From Nitrospira sp. (GTDB taxonomy: Bacteria; Nitrospirota; Nitrospiria; Nitrospirales; Nitrospiraceae), in assembly GCA_024998625.1 (NCBI GenBank), contig JACOEL010000009.1, positions 62,001 through 126,000 on the forward strand: a DNA stretch of 64,000 bases, given 5' to 3'. Of this stretch, positions 43,133 through 51,558 are shown one piece after another (positions within the stretch are counted from its first letter, which is position 1; every line of letters starts with the position of its first letter). The translations under genes and the position numbers were made by a program. The notes below the pieces were generated by a model. It did no database searches. It saw only the letters and a list, made by a program, of their open reading frames with translations, and was not told where the DNA came from.

Positions 43133-45595
43133 ATGCCGCCAGATGAACGACTAGGACAGATTGCGATCGAAGATGAGATGCGCTCGTCGTACCTCGACTA
43201 CGCCATGAGCGTGATCGTCGGTCGCGCGCTCCCCGACGTGCGGGACGGGTTGAAGCCGGTGCACCGGCGCATTCTGCACGGCATGAACGAAATGGGGCTA
43301 GCCGCCAACCGTCCCTACCGGAAGTCGGCCAAGATCGTGGGCGAGATCATGGGTAACTACCATCCCCACGGAGACTCCGCGATTTACGATACCCTCGTGC
43401 GCATGGCGCAGAATTTCAATATGCGCTACATGCTGGTGGATGGCCAAGGCAACTACGGCTCGATGGACGGTGATGCCGCTGCCGCCATGCGGTACACCGA
43501 AGCCCGCCTGACCAAATTGGCCGAGGAGCTGCTGGCGGATATCGAAAAGGAAACGGTCGATTTCGGCCCCAACTATGACGAGTCCCGTGTCGAACCGCTT
43601 GTCCTGCCCTCCCGAGTACCAAATCTCCTGGTCAACGGCGCCGGCGGAATCGCTGTCGGGTATGCGACTAACATTCCCACGCACAATTTAGGCGAAGTGA
43701 TCGAGGGACTGCTCCTGTTGCTGGAGAACCCCGACGTCACCATCGCGCAGTTGATGAAGAAGATTCCCGGGCCCGACTTCCCGACCGCCGGGTTCATTTA
43801 CGGCACGGCCGGGATCAAGGATGCCTACGAGACGGGACGCGGGCTGCTGACGGTTCGCGCGAAGGTGGCGATTGAAACTGATGAACGGACCGACCGGGAA
43901 CGATTGATCATTACCGAAATTCCCTACCAGGTGAACAAGTCGAAACTCATCGAAAAGATCGCCGACCTGGCGCAGGAGGACCGCGTCACGGGCATTTCCG
44001 ATATCCGCGACGAGTCGGATCGCGAGGGCGTGCGTGTCGTCATCGAGCTGAAGCGCAACGAGATTCCGCTCGTGGTGCTGAACAACCTCTATAAACACAG
44101 TCAGCTGCAGACCACCTTCGGCGTCAACATGCTGGCGCTCGTCAACAACCGTCCGGAGGTGCTGAACCTCAAGCGTATTCTGGAGGCCTTTGTTGAGCAC
44201 CGGCGCGAAGTGGTGGTGCGACGCACGGCCTACGACTTGCGGAAGGCGGAAGAACGCGCCCATATCCTCGAAGGCCTCAAGATCGCGCTGGATAATCTGG
44301 ATGCCGTGATCGCCCTGATCCGTCGTTCGCAATCACCGGATGTGGCGCGCACGGGTTTGATGCAGCAATTCCGGCTGTCGGAAATCCAAGCGAATGCCAT
44401 CCTCGAAATGCGCCTCCAGCGGCTCACGCAACTGGAGCGAGACAAACTCGTGGAAGAGTATCGCGAAGTGCTGAAGACCATCGAGTACCTGCGGTCGGTC
44501 CTCGGCAGCGAGGCCCTGGTGCGGCAGATCATCCGAGACGAACTGATCGAGATCAAGGACAAGTATCAGGACGAACGGCGCACCAAGATCGTCAAGGAAG
44601 AGGCCGAGCTGACGCTCGAAGACCTGATCGCCGAAGAAGAAGTCGTCGTGACGATTTCCCATGCCGGCTATATCAAGCGGAACGCCGTCACCCTCTATCG
44701 CGCGCAGCGGCGCGGCGGCAAGGGCAAGATTGCGATGGGGATCAAGGAAGAGGATTTCGTCGAAACCCTCTTTACGGCGTCCACCCACGACTCGCTACTC
44801 TTCTTTACCGATGCCGGCAAGGTCTACTGGCTCAAGGTGCATGAAATTCCGGAAGCCAGCCGGGCCGCGAAGGGCAAGGCACTGGTGAACCTTCTGGCGC
44901 TGTCGAAGGATGAGAAGGTCACGGCGTCGTTACCGGTAAAGGAATTCCGGGCCGATCGCTTTATCATCATGGGGACCAAGCAGGGTGTCATTAAGAAAAC
45001 GGAGCTGGCTGCCTACAGCAATCCTCGGCAGGGCGGCATCATTGCGCTCTCGCTGGATGCGGGCGATAAGCTGATCGGTGTGGACCTGACCGACGGCCAG
45101 CGTGAGATTTTGTTGGGCACGAAGCAGGGCATCACCATCCGGTTCAAGGAAGAAGATGTGCGCGCGATGGGACGCACGGCCCACGGGGTGCGCGGGATCA
45201 CTCTTGAGACCGGCGACGAAGTCATCGGCATGGAGACGATTACGCCCGATTCGACCACTGCGATCCTCACCGTGACGGAAGGCGGGTACGGCAAACGGAC
45301 ACCGGTGAACGAATATCGCGTGCAAGGCCGCGGCGGCAAAGGCATCATCAGCGTCAAGACGACCGAGCGGAACGGGCCGGCTGTGGGATTCCTCCAGGTT
45401 CGCGACGAGGATGAGATCATGTTGATGGCGGCGCAAGGCAAAGTGTTGCGCTGTAAGGTGGACGACATCCGTGAAATCGGGCGCAACACCCAAGGTGTTC
45501 GCCTGCTCGATATGGATGGAGATGAGGATCGTGTGGTCGCCGTCGTGAGACTGGTCGAACGCGAAGAAGGAGTGCCGGAAGAGGGCGAGTCATGA
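43133..45595 (+). CDS. gyrA: DNA gyrase subunit A
   Basis: An 820-residue GyrA. The N-terminal winged helix contains the catalytic tyrosine in AAAAMRYTEARLTKLAEELL and the quinolone-resistance region HPHGDSAIYDTLVRMAQ with Ser and Asp at the positions where resistance changes them, i.e. the wild-type, sensitive configuration. The C-terminal pinwheel has six beta-propeller blades and the GyrA box (QRRGGKG near 44706), which marks it as gyrase rather than topoisomerase IV. GGAGGG lies five bases before the ATG, directly behind the palindromic repeat. Confidence 0.98.
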   Translation: MPPDERLGQIAIEDEMRSSYLDYAMSVIVGRALPDVRDGLKPVHRRILHGMNEMGLAANRPYRKSAKIVGEIMGNYHPHGDSAIYDTLVRMAQNFNMRYMLVDGQGNYGSMDGDAAAAMRYTEARLTKLAEELLADIEKETVDFGPNYDESRVEPLVLPSRVPNLLVNGAGGIAVGYATNIPTHNLGEVIEGLLLLLENPDVTIAQLMKKIPGPDFPTAGFIYGTAGIKDAYETGRGLLTVRAKVAIETDERTDRERLIITEIPYQVNKSKLIEKIADLAQEDRVTGISDIRDESDREGVRVVIELKRNEIPLVVLNNLYKHSQLQTTFGVNMLALVNNRPEVLNLKRILEAFVEHRREVVVRRTAYDLRKAEERAHILEGLKIALDNLDAVIALIRRSQSPDVARTGLMQQFRLSEIQANAILEMRLQRLTQLERDKLVEEYREVLKTIEYLRSVLGSEALVRQIIRDELIEIKDKYQDERRTKIVKEEAELTLEDLIAEEEVVVTISHAGYIKRNAVTLYRAQRRGGKGKIAMGIKEEDFVETLFTASTHDSLLFFTDAGKVYWLKVHEIPEASRAAKGKALVNLLALSKDEKVTASLPVKEFRADRFIIMGTKQGVIKKTELAAYSNPRQGGIIALSLDAGDKLIGVDLTDGQREILLGTKQGITIRFKEEDVRAMGRTAHGVRGITLETGDEVIGMETITPDSTTAILTVTEGGYGKRTPVNEYRVQGRGGKGIISVKTTERNGPAVGFLQVRDEDEIMLMAAQGKVLRCKVDDIREIGRNTQGVRLLDMDGDEDRVVAVVRLVEREEGVPEEGES

Positions 45596-45635
45596 CTCCT
45601 GGAAGCCGCCCCCGTTTCAAGCGGCTCCCCCCACC

Positions 45636-46256
45636 ATGGTTATGAACCACCCAACTCCGCCATCGGTCGGGGCTCAGGCCACAACTCCGGCCAAGCGTCC
45701 GCTGGACACCGTGGTCAAAATGGCGCTGGGCGTCCTGTTCGGTTCCTTTGCCTTGATCTGGGGCGGAATGTTTCTCAGCCGTCCGGATCGTTCGATTCCT
45801 CCCTATAGCATCGGCTCCCAGGAGCGCACGGTGGTGGCGGTGCATGTGCCGTCCTGGACCAGCGACACCGAGATTGAAACTCTGATCGAGCGATTCCGGA
45901 AAGTCGGCGCGGAAAGCCGGAACTTCGGCAGTATGAAGATCCAGCCCACCACTGTGGATGATCCCAAGGGGCGTTATCAGCATATTGCGATTTACATCTT
46001 CACCGATGAGGGCTGGACGGAACCGGAGGTGCTGCACAAGTACGTGACGGGTGACGATGCCACGGTGCGGGACGGGTTTGAGGGGTCGGTGCGCGGATTT
46101 TACCGGCTTGATGGACAGGAAGAAGAAGGCCGTATCGGGCCGGTTCCCAGGGGAAAAGACAGCGCGGCCACCGCGGCCTATTCGCGGCAGTTGTTTAAGG
46201 GGACCGTCGTGCGGAACGCGGGGGCCTCTCCGGCTGACTCAACGCCTGCGCCATGA
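45636..46256 (+). CDS. membrane-anchored protein of unknown function
   Basis: A 206-residue protein with one N-terminal transmembrane helix (VVKMALGVLFGSFALIWGGM, about residues 26-45) preceded by a short proline-rich cytoplasmic segment. The rest is soluble, with a mixed alpha/beta core (TVVAVHVPSWTSDTEIETLI, then YQHIAIYIFTDEGWTEPEVL) and a disordered C-terminus. No family is recognised. An alternative start is the ATG at 45642. Its last 62 bp overlap the convergent dciA-like gene. Confidence 0.7.
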   Translation: MVMNHPTPPSVGAQATTPAKRPLDTVVKMALGVLFGSFALIWGGMFLSRPDRSIPPYSIGSQERTVVAVHVPSWTSDTEIETLIERFRKVGAESRNFGSMKIQPTTVDDPKGRYQHIAIYIFTDEGWTEPEVLHKYVTGDDATVRDGFEGSVRGFYRLDGQEEEGRIGPVPRGKDSAATAAYSRQLFKGTVVRNAGASPADSTPAP

Positions 46257-46701
46257 TGGTCACCAGGTGTTCACGCAGGGCCTGGTCCTGAATGCCCTGC
46301 GCGTGGAGCGTGACTTCCTGGAGTAACTGGGGCGACGGTTGAATCGTCAACGGGTCGGGGTCAGTCGTTGCTTCGGCAGTCGGCGATTGGTCTGCAGTGA
46401 ACTCTCCGATGCGCAAGACGATTTCCGTGACCAACGGCTGGCCCGCCATCGCATTCACCTTCTCCAACAGGACCGGCTTGAGGAAGGTGAGCTGCTGTAG
46501 CCACACCGAGTTGTGCACCAGGACGTACAACTTTTTGAATCGGATTTGATCGGGATGCGTGTGGGCCGCGATCGGCTCGCCCACGATGTCGGGCCACTGA
46601 CGTCGCAGGCGCGCTTCGAATAGCTTGCTCTCCAGGCCCAACCTGTGGGCGACACCGGCTAAGATAGAACTGAATGAGTCGAGTCTGCTCTGTCCACGCA
46701 T
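46195..46701 (-). CDS. DciA-like protein (DUF721), putative replicative helicase loader
   Basis: A 168-residue protein of the DUF721/DciA family. The N-terminal KH-like domain is recognisable: LGLESKLFEARLRRQWPDIV followed by GEPIAAHTHPDQIRFKKLYV and SVWLQQLTFLKPVLLEKVNA. DciA loads DnaB in bacteria that lack dnaC/dnaI, and is often encoded near dnaA or gyr genes, as here. The start MRGQSRLDSF at 46701 fits the family; an in-frame ATG at 46761 would add residues that look noncoding. The C-terminal 20 codons overlap the end of the gene on the opposite strand. Confidence 0.8.
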   Translation of the reverse strand: MRGQSRLDSFSSILAGVAHRLGLESKLFEARLRRQWPDIVGEPIAAHTHPDQIRFKKLYVLVHNSVWLQQLTFLKPVLLEKVNAMAGQPLVTEIVLRIGEFTADQSPTAEATTDPDPLTIQPSPQLLQEVTLHAQGIQDQALREHLVTIMAQALSQPERPPRSARRSP

Positions 46702-46946
46702 GGTGGTATGATAACAAAATGTGCCCGATGGAAATAGCGCGCGCGAGCCCACATGATGCATGGTGGTTCGTCGCGAAATGGCGGAGTCGCGAAGCGAGAC
46801 GGGCGTGTGGAGCCGTGAGGAAGGGAGGCATCCTTGAACAGGATGTCGACCGACCGAGCGGCGAGCCCGCCCGCCGACAGGCCTGTCGCAGCCGCGAACC
46901 CGCGATTGCAGCAGAAGTGCTCATGCATCATGTGGGCTAGTATGAG

Positions 46947-47426
46947 ATGACGAAAACGCACGACAAAGAAGACCAGTACAAAGTCGTCGCCACCAATCGC
47001 AAGGCGTATCACGACTACTTCATCGAAGAGAAGTTCGAAGCCGGGGTCATCCTACAGGGGACTGAGGTGAAGTCGTTGCGGGAAGGGCGTGTCAACCTCC
47101 AGGATAGTTATGCCTCGGTGGATGACGGCGAGGTCTACTTGCAGCATTGTCACATCAGTCCCTACTCGCACGGCAATTTGATGAATCACGACCCGCTCCG
47201 CAAGCGAAAGCTGCTGTTGCATCGCAAAGAGATCAACAAGCTGATCGGGAAAACCCAACTGAAGGGCCTCACGCTCGTCCCCTTGCGCATTTACTTTTCG
47301 AAGCGCGGCCACGCCAAAGTGGAGTTAGCCCTGGCGAAGGGCAAGAAACAATACGATCGTCGCGAATCGATCAAAGCCCGCGAAGCCGGCCGTGAAGTCG
47401 AGCGCGCCATCAAGCAGAGGAAATAA
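46947..47426 (+). CDS. smpB: SsrA-binding protein SmpB
   Basis: A 159-residue SmpB, partner of tmRNA in ribosome rescue. Family hallmarks are [20 protein letters not shown] (beta-barrel start), [30 protein letters not shown], and the C-terminal tail [20 protein letters not shown], which occupies the mRNA channel. No strong Shine-Dalgarno precedes the ATG. The tmRNA gene itself was not found in the 320 bp downstream or elsewhere in the window. Confidence 0.96.
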   Translation: MTKTHDKEDQYKVVATNRKAYHDYFIEEKFEAGVILQGTEVKSLREGRVNLQDSYASVDDGEVYLQHCHISPYSHGNLMNHDPLRKRKLLLHRKEINKLIGKTQLKGLTLVPLRIYFSKRGHAKVELALAKGKKQYDRRESIKAREAGREVERAIKQRK

Positions 47427-47746
47427 TCGGCTTCGTCCCTCACACGTCCCTTCCTTCCTCCCTGTCCGAGAGAACCCGCGAGGTCTCGGTTGTTCCTCGG
47501 AGTTTTCGATCCCATCCCCCGTCGAGCAGATCATTGATAGGCCTATGGCCCGTCGCGTATCTCCCTAGAACACAACTGATTGATCTGTAAGAATCTGTTT
47601 CCTTCCTGTTGAGGGAGAATATTTGCCCTTGACTTAGTTCTAATTAGAACTATTATACTGGCTCACGGGCAGAGCGGCGTTTCGCCGGCGATCTGAGCGG
47701 TGGGCAGAGTCGGGCGGTCAATGGTCGATCACGGGAGGGTACTAAA
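47427..47746 (+). other. 320-bp intergenic region with promoter of the redox operon
   Basis: No gene is seen. A small hairpin (CCGAGA with TCTCGG, about 47465-47488) behind smpB may act as a weak terminator. From about 47560 the DNA becomes AT-rich and contains the palindromic promoter described at 47629-47659. The 5' untranslated part before the DoxX gene (about 80 nt) holds a small CGGCG/CGCCG hairpin. Confidence 0.55.
47629..47659 (+). promoter_or_regulatory. operator-containing promoter of the DoxX-pirin operon
   Basis: A -35 box TTGACT (47629-47634) and a -10 box TATACT (47654-47659) are 19 bp apart. The spacer is filled by a perfect 18-bp palindrome, TAGTTCTAATTAGAACTA (47635-47652). 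A 19-bp spacer containing a centred palindrome is the architecture of MerR/SoxR-type regulated promoters; MarR- or HxlR-type repression at the palindrome is equally possible. TATTAT at 47651-47656 is an alternative -10 box with a 16-bp spacer. Confidence 0.7.
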
Positions 47747-48193
47747 ATGAAAGCACTATTCAATACAGACGACAGTTGGTCCGGCCTGATTTTGCGGCTG
47801 ACCTTGGGGTTGGTGATGCTGCCGCACGGGGCTCAAAAGTTGCTGGGTTGGTTCGGTGGATTCGGGTTCGACGGGACGATGGGTTTTTTCACCCAGAAAA
47901 TGGGGCTACCCTGGATCATCGCGTTTCTGGTTATCATGGGGGAGTTTTTTGGCAGCCTGGGGTTGCTCGCCGGCCTGTTCACGCGATTCACCGCCGCCAG
48001 CTTCATGGTGATCATGCTGGGAGCCATTCTGACGGTGCATCTGCCGGTCGGGTTTTTCATGAATTGGTTCGGGCAACAACAGGGGGAGGGCTATGAGTAC
48101 CATCTCCTGGTGATCGGGCTGGCCGCCGCATTGTTGGTGACGGGAGGCGGTCGATGGTCGATTGATCGGGTTGTGGCGGAACGAGTCGCCTGA
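47747..48193 (+). CDS. DoxX-family membrane protein (first paralogue)
   Basis: A 148-residue protein with four transmembrane helices and the DoxX pattern: LILRLTLGLVMLPHGAQKLL, GFFTQKMGLPWIIAFLVIMG, GEFFGSLGLLAGLFTRFTAA. DoxX-like proteins are linked to quinone- or thiol-dependent redox stress responses (for example the membrane oxidoreductase complex of mycobacteria) and to thiosulfate:quinone oxidation in archaea. GGGAGGG precedes the ATG. It heads the redox operon behind the palindromic promoter. A close paralogue lies at 63413-63919. Confidence 0.88.
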   Translation: MKALFNTDDSWSGLILRLTLGLVMLPHGAQKLLGWFGGFGFDGTMGFFTQKMGLPWIIAFLVIMGEFFGSLGLLAGLFTRFTAASFMVIMLGAILTVHLPVGFFMNWFGQQQGEGYEYHLLVIGLAAALLVTGGGRWSIDRVVAERVA

Positions 48194-48214
48194 CGCAGGA
48201 AAGGAGAGCGAAAG

Positions 48215-49072
48215 ATGTTCGTCGTATTGGGAGCCACAGGACATACCGGAGCTGTGGTCGCAGAGATGCTGCTCGCTCGCAAACAGCCGGTGCGTGTGGT
48301 CGTTCGTTCTGCCGACAAGGGGGCAGTCTGGAAGGCAAAAGGGGCCGAGGTGGCCATCGCCTCGCTGGATGATGTGCCGGCCTTGACGAAGGCCTTACAA
48401 GGGGCCTTGGGTACCTACATGCTGATGCCGCCGAACTATGGCGCCGCCGCGTGGCTTGCGGAGCAGCGGCAGCGGTTGGATCGCGTGGCGGAAGCCGTCA
48501 AAGCGAGCGGGATTCCGCATGTGGTGTTCCTGTCGTCCGTCGGCGGTCAGATCCCGGAGGGCACCGGCCCTATACGCGCCGTCCGATACGGTGAGCAGAA
48601 ATTGAGTGCGGTGGCTGGTAATCTGACGATCTTGCGCCCCTGTTACTTCATGGAGAACTGGGCGCCGAGTATCGGTATGGCAAAGGGCCAGGGCTTGCTG
48701 CCCACATTCATGGCGCCGCAGGCGAAGGTGCCGATGATTGCGACCAGGGATATCGGCCGCGCCGCAGCGGAGCGATTGATGGCCGGCGGAAGGGGCCACA
48801 GGGTGGTGGAGCTTGCGGGCCCGGAGGAGTACAGTCCGGAACAGGTGGCCGAGGCGCTCGGCCGGATTCTTGGCCGGGCGGTCGTCGCGCAACCGGCGCC
48901 GCTCAGCGCAGTGGTGCCGACATTCACCTCGTTCGGCTTTTCCGGAGAGGCAGCCGGCTTGTTCGAGGAAATGTACACCGCGTTCTCAACCGGTGCGATC
49001 GGGTATGAACACCCCGCCTCGCTGGTGCGGGGGACCATTCCCCTCGCGGAGGCACTGCGCGGAATGGCGTAA
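48215..49072 (+). CDS. NmrA-like NAD(P)H-binding reductase
   Basis: A 285-residue atypical SDR. Residues 1-11 (MFVVLGATGHT) are the dinucleotide-binding loop; VVFLSSVGGQIPEGTG and LRPCYFMENWAPSIG match the NmrA / NAD(P)H azoreductase-like group. Such proteins either sense the NADP/NADPH ratio or reduce quinone-like electrophiles (QOR2-type). AAGGAGAG lies before the ATG. It follows the DoxX gene by 21 bp and precedes pirin by 13 bp in the same operon. Confidence 0.85.
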   Translation: MFVVLGATGHTGAVVAEMLLARKQPVRVVVRSADKGAVWKAKGAEVAIASLDDVPALTKALQGALGTYMLMPPNYGAAAWLAEQRQRLDRVAEAVKASGIPHVVFLSSVGGQIPEGTGPIRAVRYGEQKLSAVAGNLTILRPCYFMENWAPSIGMAKGQGLLPTFMAPQAKVPMIATRDIGRAAAERLMAGGRGHRVVELAGPEEYSPEQVAEALGRILGRAVVAQPAPLSAVVPTFTSFGFSGEAAGLFEEMYTAFSTGAIGYEHPASLVRGTIPLAEALRGMA

Positions 49073-49085
49073 GGAAGGAGGCACT

Positions 49086-49970
49086 ATGCGAACAGACACA
49101 TCCGTTGCGAAAGACCTTGTCGGAGTGTATCAGGCCGGGTCCCATCATATGGTCGGGGATGGGTTTCCGGTCCGTAACATGATTCCCGGCGCCGGAGTCG
49201 AAGAGCGGCTGTCGCCGTTTTTAATGCTCGACTATCTGGGCCCGCAGCAGTTCCCGCCGACTGACCGGCAGCTCGGGGTCGGCGAGCATCCCCATCGGGG
49301 CTTTGAGACGGTCACCATCATGTATCACGGCAAGGTGGCGCATCGTGATTCGACAGGCAGCGGCGGCGTTATCGGCCCCGGCGATGTGCAGTGGATGACG
49401 GCAGCCTCGGGTGTCGTGCACGAAGAGTTGCATGAGAAGGCATTCGCGAAGCAGGGTGGCCTGTTGGAGGGGATCCAGCTGTGGGTCAATCTGCCGAAGG
49501 CGTTCAAGATGACCGCGCCGAGATATCAGACGCTGGTCGATGCCGAGATTCCTGTGGTCGAGCTCGATGGAGGAGCCGGCCGGGTGCGTGTGATCGCCGG
49601 AGAGTTTCGCACGGTGAAAGGTCCGGCAAAGACCTTTAGTCCGGTCCACCTCTACGACCTGCGGTTGAAGGCGGGCCACCGGACTGAACTCGACTTGCCC
49701 GAGGGATATAATTCGTCCCTGTTCGTGCTGCATGGACAAGTTGTGGTGAATGGGTCGCAGCCTGTGCAGGAAGTGGAAATCGCGCTGTTCGGTCAGCGAG
49801 GCGAGCGGGTCGTCGTGGAGGCGAAGCAGGATGCGACCATCCTCGTGCTGAGCGGCGAGCCGATTGCCGAGCCGATCGCCCGGTACGGTCCGTTCGTGAT
49901 GAACACGCGCGACGAAATTATTCAGGCCGTGCACGACTACCAGGCGGGAAAGATGGGTCATTTGTCATGA
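49086..49970 (+). CDS. pirin-family protein (bicupin)
   Basis: A 294-residue pirin with two cupin barrels. The metal-binding residues are present in the N-terminal cupin: two His in GEHPHRGFETVTIMYHGKVA and His/Glu in SGVVHEELHEKAF, before GIQLWVNLPK. Pirins bind Fe and several, like E. coli YhhW, have quercetinase activity; others act as redox-sensitive regulators. The start MRTDTSVAKDLV at 49086 has AAGGAGG nine bases upstream; the longer open frame is out of context. The last four bases overlap the next gene (ATGA). Confidence 0.9.
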   Translation: MRTDTSVAKDLVGVYQAGSHHMVGDGFPVRNMIPGAGVEERLSPFLMLDYLGPQQFPPTDRQLGVGEHPHRGFETVTIMYHGKVAHRDSTGSGGVIGPGDVQWMTAASGVVHEELHEKAFAKQGGLLEGIQLWVNLPKAFKMTAPRYQTLVDAEIPVVELDGGAGRVRVIAGEFRTVKGPAKTFSPVHLYDLRLKAGHRTELDLPEGYNSSLFVLHGQVVVNGSQPVQEVEIALFGQRGERVVVEAKQDATILVLSGEPIAEPIARYGPFVMNTRDEIIQAVHDYQAGKMGHLS

Positions 49971-50608
49971 CCGGCCAGGCGCTCACGGTCGATGTGTATT
50001 CGGACGTGGTGTGCCCCTGGTGTTACATCGGCAAACGGCGACTGGAACAGGCGCTGGAATCGGTCCAGGCGCAGGCGACGACGCGCGTATTCTGGCGCCC
50101 GTTTCAGCTCAATCCGACCATGCCCAAGGCCGGCATGGATCGCCGGGTGTATCTTGAAGCGAAGTTCGGCGGGCCCGGCGAAATGAAGTCGGTCCAGGAT
50201 CGCGTTGCCGCAGTGGGAACGAGTGTGGGCATCGAGTTCGGGCTCGATCGGATTGCGCGGACACCAAACACGTTCGATGCCCATCGACTGATCTGGTTCG
50301 CCCAGCAACAGGGCCGTCAGGACGAGGTAGTTGAAGAACTGTTTCACGGGTACTTCACGGAGGGACTGCATATAGGCCAGGCCGAAATCCTGGCCTCCCT
50401 CGCCGTCCGGGCCGGATTGAATGGAGAAGCGGTCGGCCGTCTGCTGCAGGCTCAGGAGGGCGTCGCTGCCGTGCGGCAAGAGGAGGCCCACGGCCATCAA
50501 CTGGGCATCAGAGGGGTTCCCTATTTCGTGCTGAATGGAAAGGCTGCGCTCTCCGGTGCCCAGCCGGTGGAGACGTTCATTTCTGCGATCAAACAGGTTA
50601 CGGGGTAA
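49967..50608 (+). CDS. FrnE-like DsbA-family oxidoreductase
   Basis: A 213-residue thioredoxin-fold protein with the DsbA/FrnE active site C16-PW-C19 in VYSDVVCPWCYIGKRRLEQA and a C-terminal GVPYFVLNGKAALSGAQPVE (cis-Pro loop and beta strand). It lacks a signal peptide, so it is a cytoplasmic dithiol-disulfide isomerase of the FrnE group, which in Deinococcus contributes to oxidative and metal stress resistance. It overlaps pirin by four bases and precedes a VOC protein by 12 bp. Confidence 0.9.
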   Translation: MTGQALTVDVYSDVVCPWCYIGKRRLEQALESVQAQATTRVFWRPFQLNPTMPKAGMDRRVYLEAKFGGPGEMKSVQDRVAAVGTSVGIEFGLDRIARTPNTFDAHRLIWFAQQQGRQDEVVEELFHGYFTEGLHIGQAEILASLAVRAGLNGEAVGRLLQAQEGVAAVRQEEAHGHQLGIRGVPYFVLNGKAALSGAQPVETFISAIKQVTG

Positions 50609-50620
50609 GGAGGTCCTGCG

Positions 50621-51058
50621 ATGGCGGTTCAAGTGTATGGATGCAACCACATCGTCATTGAAGTCACCGACGCCAAGAAAGCCGTGAAGTTTTATTCGGA
50701 CGTGTTCGGGCTCACGATGTTGCGAGGTGGAGAAGGCGCGGCCTGGTGCAAGCTCGGCGAACATCAATTCATGGCGATTTTTGAAGTGGAGCAGCTGCAG
50801 CCGGATCGCGTGAAGCATTTCGGATTAATGGTGCGTGATGCGGAGCAGATCAAAGAAGTCCGGCGCAAGCTCACCAGGAAGTACAAGCTGAAGATGGAGC
50901 CGCATTTCCGCTGTGATTTCCGCGACCCCTGGGGGAACCGCATTCAGGTCGGTGATCTGTCGGACGAGTCTCTGGTCTGGCTCCTCCCCTATCAAGAAGT
51001 CCAGAAGGCGGGAATCACGTTCTCCAAGCCCTCGAATGCTCGACAAGGAAGGAAGTGA
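50621..51058 (+). CDS. VOC-fold (glyoxalase/bleomycin-resistance) protein
   Basis: A 145-residue vicinal-oxygen-chelate protein: GCNHIVIEVTDAKKAVKFYS, then FGLTMLRGGEGAAWCKLGEH, and a C-terminal FRDPWGNRIQVGDLSDESL. It has a candidate metal His near the N-terminus (H6) and a Glu-less C-terminus, so the metal site may be altered. The substrate is unknown. AAGGAGG precedes the ATG. It is the fifth gene of the redox operon. Confidence 0.8.
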   Translation: MAVQVYGCNHIVIEVTDAKKAVKFYSDVFGLTMLRGGEGAAWCKLGEHQFMAIFEVEQLQPDRVKHFGLMVRDAEQIKEVRRKLTRKYKLKMEPHFRCDFRDPWGNRIQVGDLSDESLVWLLPYQEVQKAGITFSKPSNARQGRK

Positions 51059-51062
51059 CAGA

Positions 51063-51521
51063 ATGCCTGATCTGGAGAAGGTCCGAACGCTTGCGAAAGA
51101 TCTCACCAAGACCTATCCTCGCAGCCCGCGGGAAATGCTGGGGGGCTATGTTATCGGCGCGCGTTGCGCGGACAAGTGCCGGGCGTTTCTCCTGGGCATC
51201 AACGGAGACTATAACTATTGGCCCTGCTCGTTAGCCGGCCTGCTGTTCTCGTTCACGGGCATCACGCCGGAGCAATTCAAGGAGGTCGTGGCCACTGGGG
51301 CAAGCGACGAGGAGCTGGCCGCTTGGCTCAAGGCGCACAGCAAGGTACAGGACCAGCAGGCGATTACTGAGTGGAACAACAAGATGCGGGACCTGCGACT
51401 ATCCGAGATGGCGCCGTCGGTGCAGGCCTATATGGAAGACTACATCCCGAAGTATGTGCCGAGTCACCGCCCCGTCTACGTGTATTTCGATGTGTACGAT
51501 TTGGAAGAGAAGCGTTTGTGA
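51063..51521 (+). CDS. DUF5069-family protein
   Basis: A 152-residue protein matching DUF5069: LTKTYPRSPREMLGGYVIGA followed by RCADKCRAFLLGINGDYNYW and LLFSFTGITPEQFKEVVATG, with the helical C-terminus DLRLSEMAPSVQAYMEDYI. The family is uncharacterised. Four cysteines in the N-terminal half include the conserved ARCADKC pair, which could carry a redox or metal role. The ATG at 51063 follows the VOC stop by four bases; AAGGAAG lies just upstream. It stays within the redox operon. Confidence 0.8.
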   Translation: MPDLEKVRTLAKDLTKTYPRSPREMLGGYVIGARCADKCRAFLLGINGDYNYWPCSLAGLLFSFTGITPEQFKEVVATGASDEELAAWLKAHSKVQDQQAITEWNNKMRDLRLSEMAPSVQAYMEDYIPKYVPSHRPVYVYFDVYDLEEKRL

Positions 51522-51558
51522 CGGGCAAACCTAGAGCTAACACTTGAAGGAACTCGAC

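Noticed and set aside
47613-47626. GG-N10-GC in front of the first DoxX gene as a sigma54 promoter
   Set aside because: The -12 part (TTTGC) fits but the -24 part (AGGGAGA) matches poorly, and a better sigma70-type promoter lies directly downstream.
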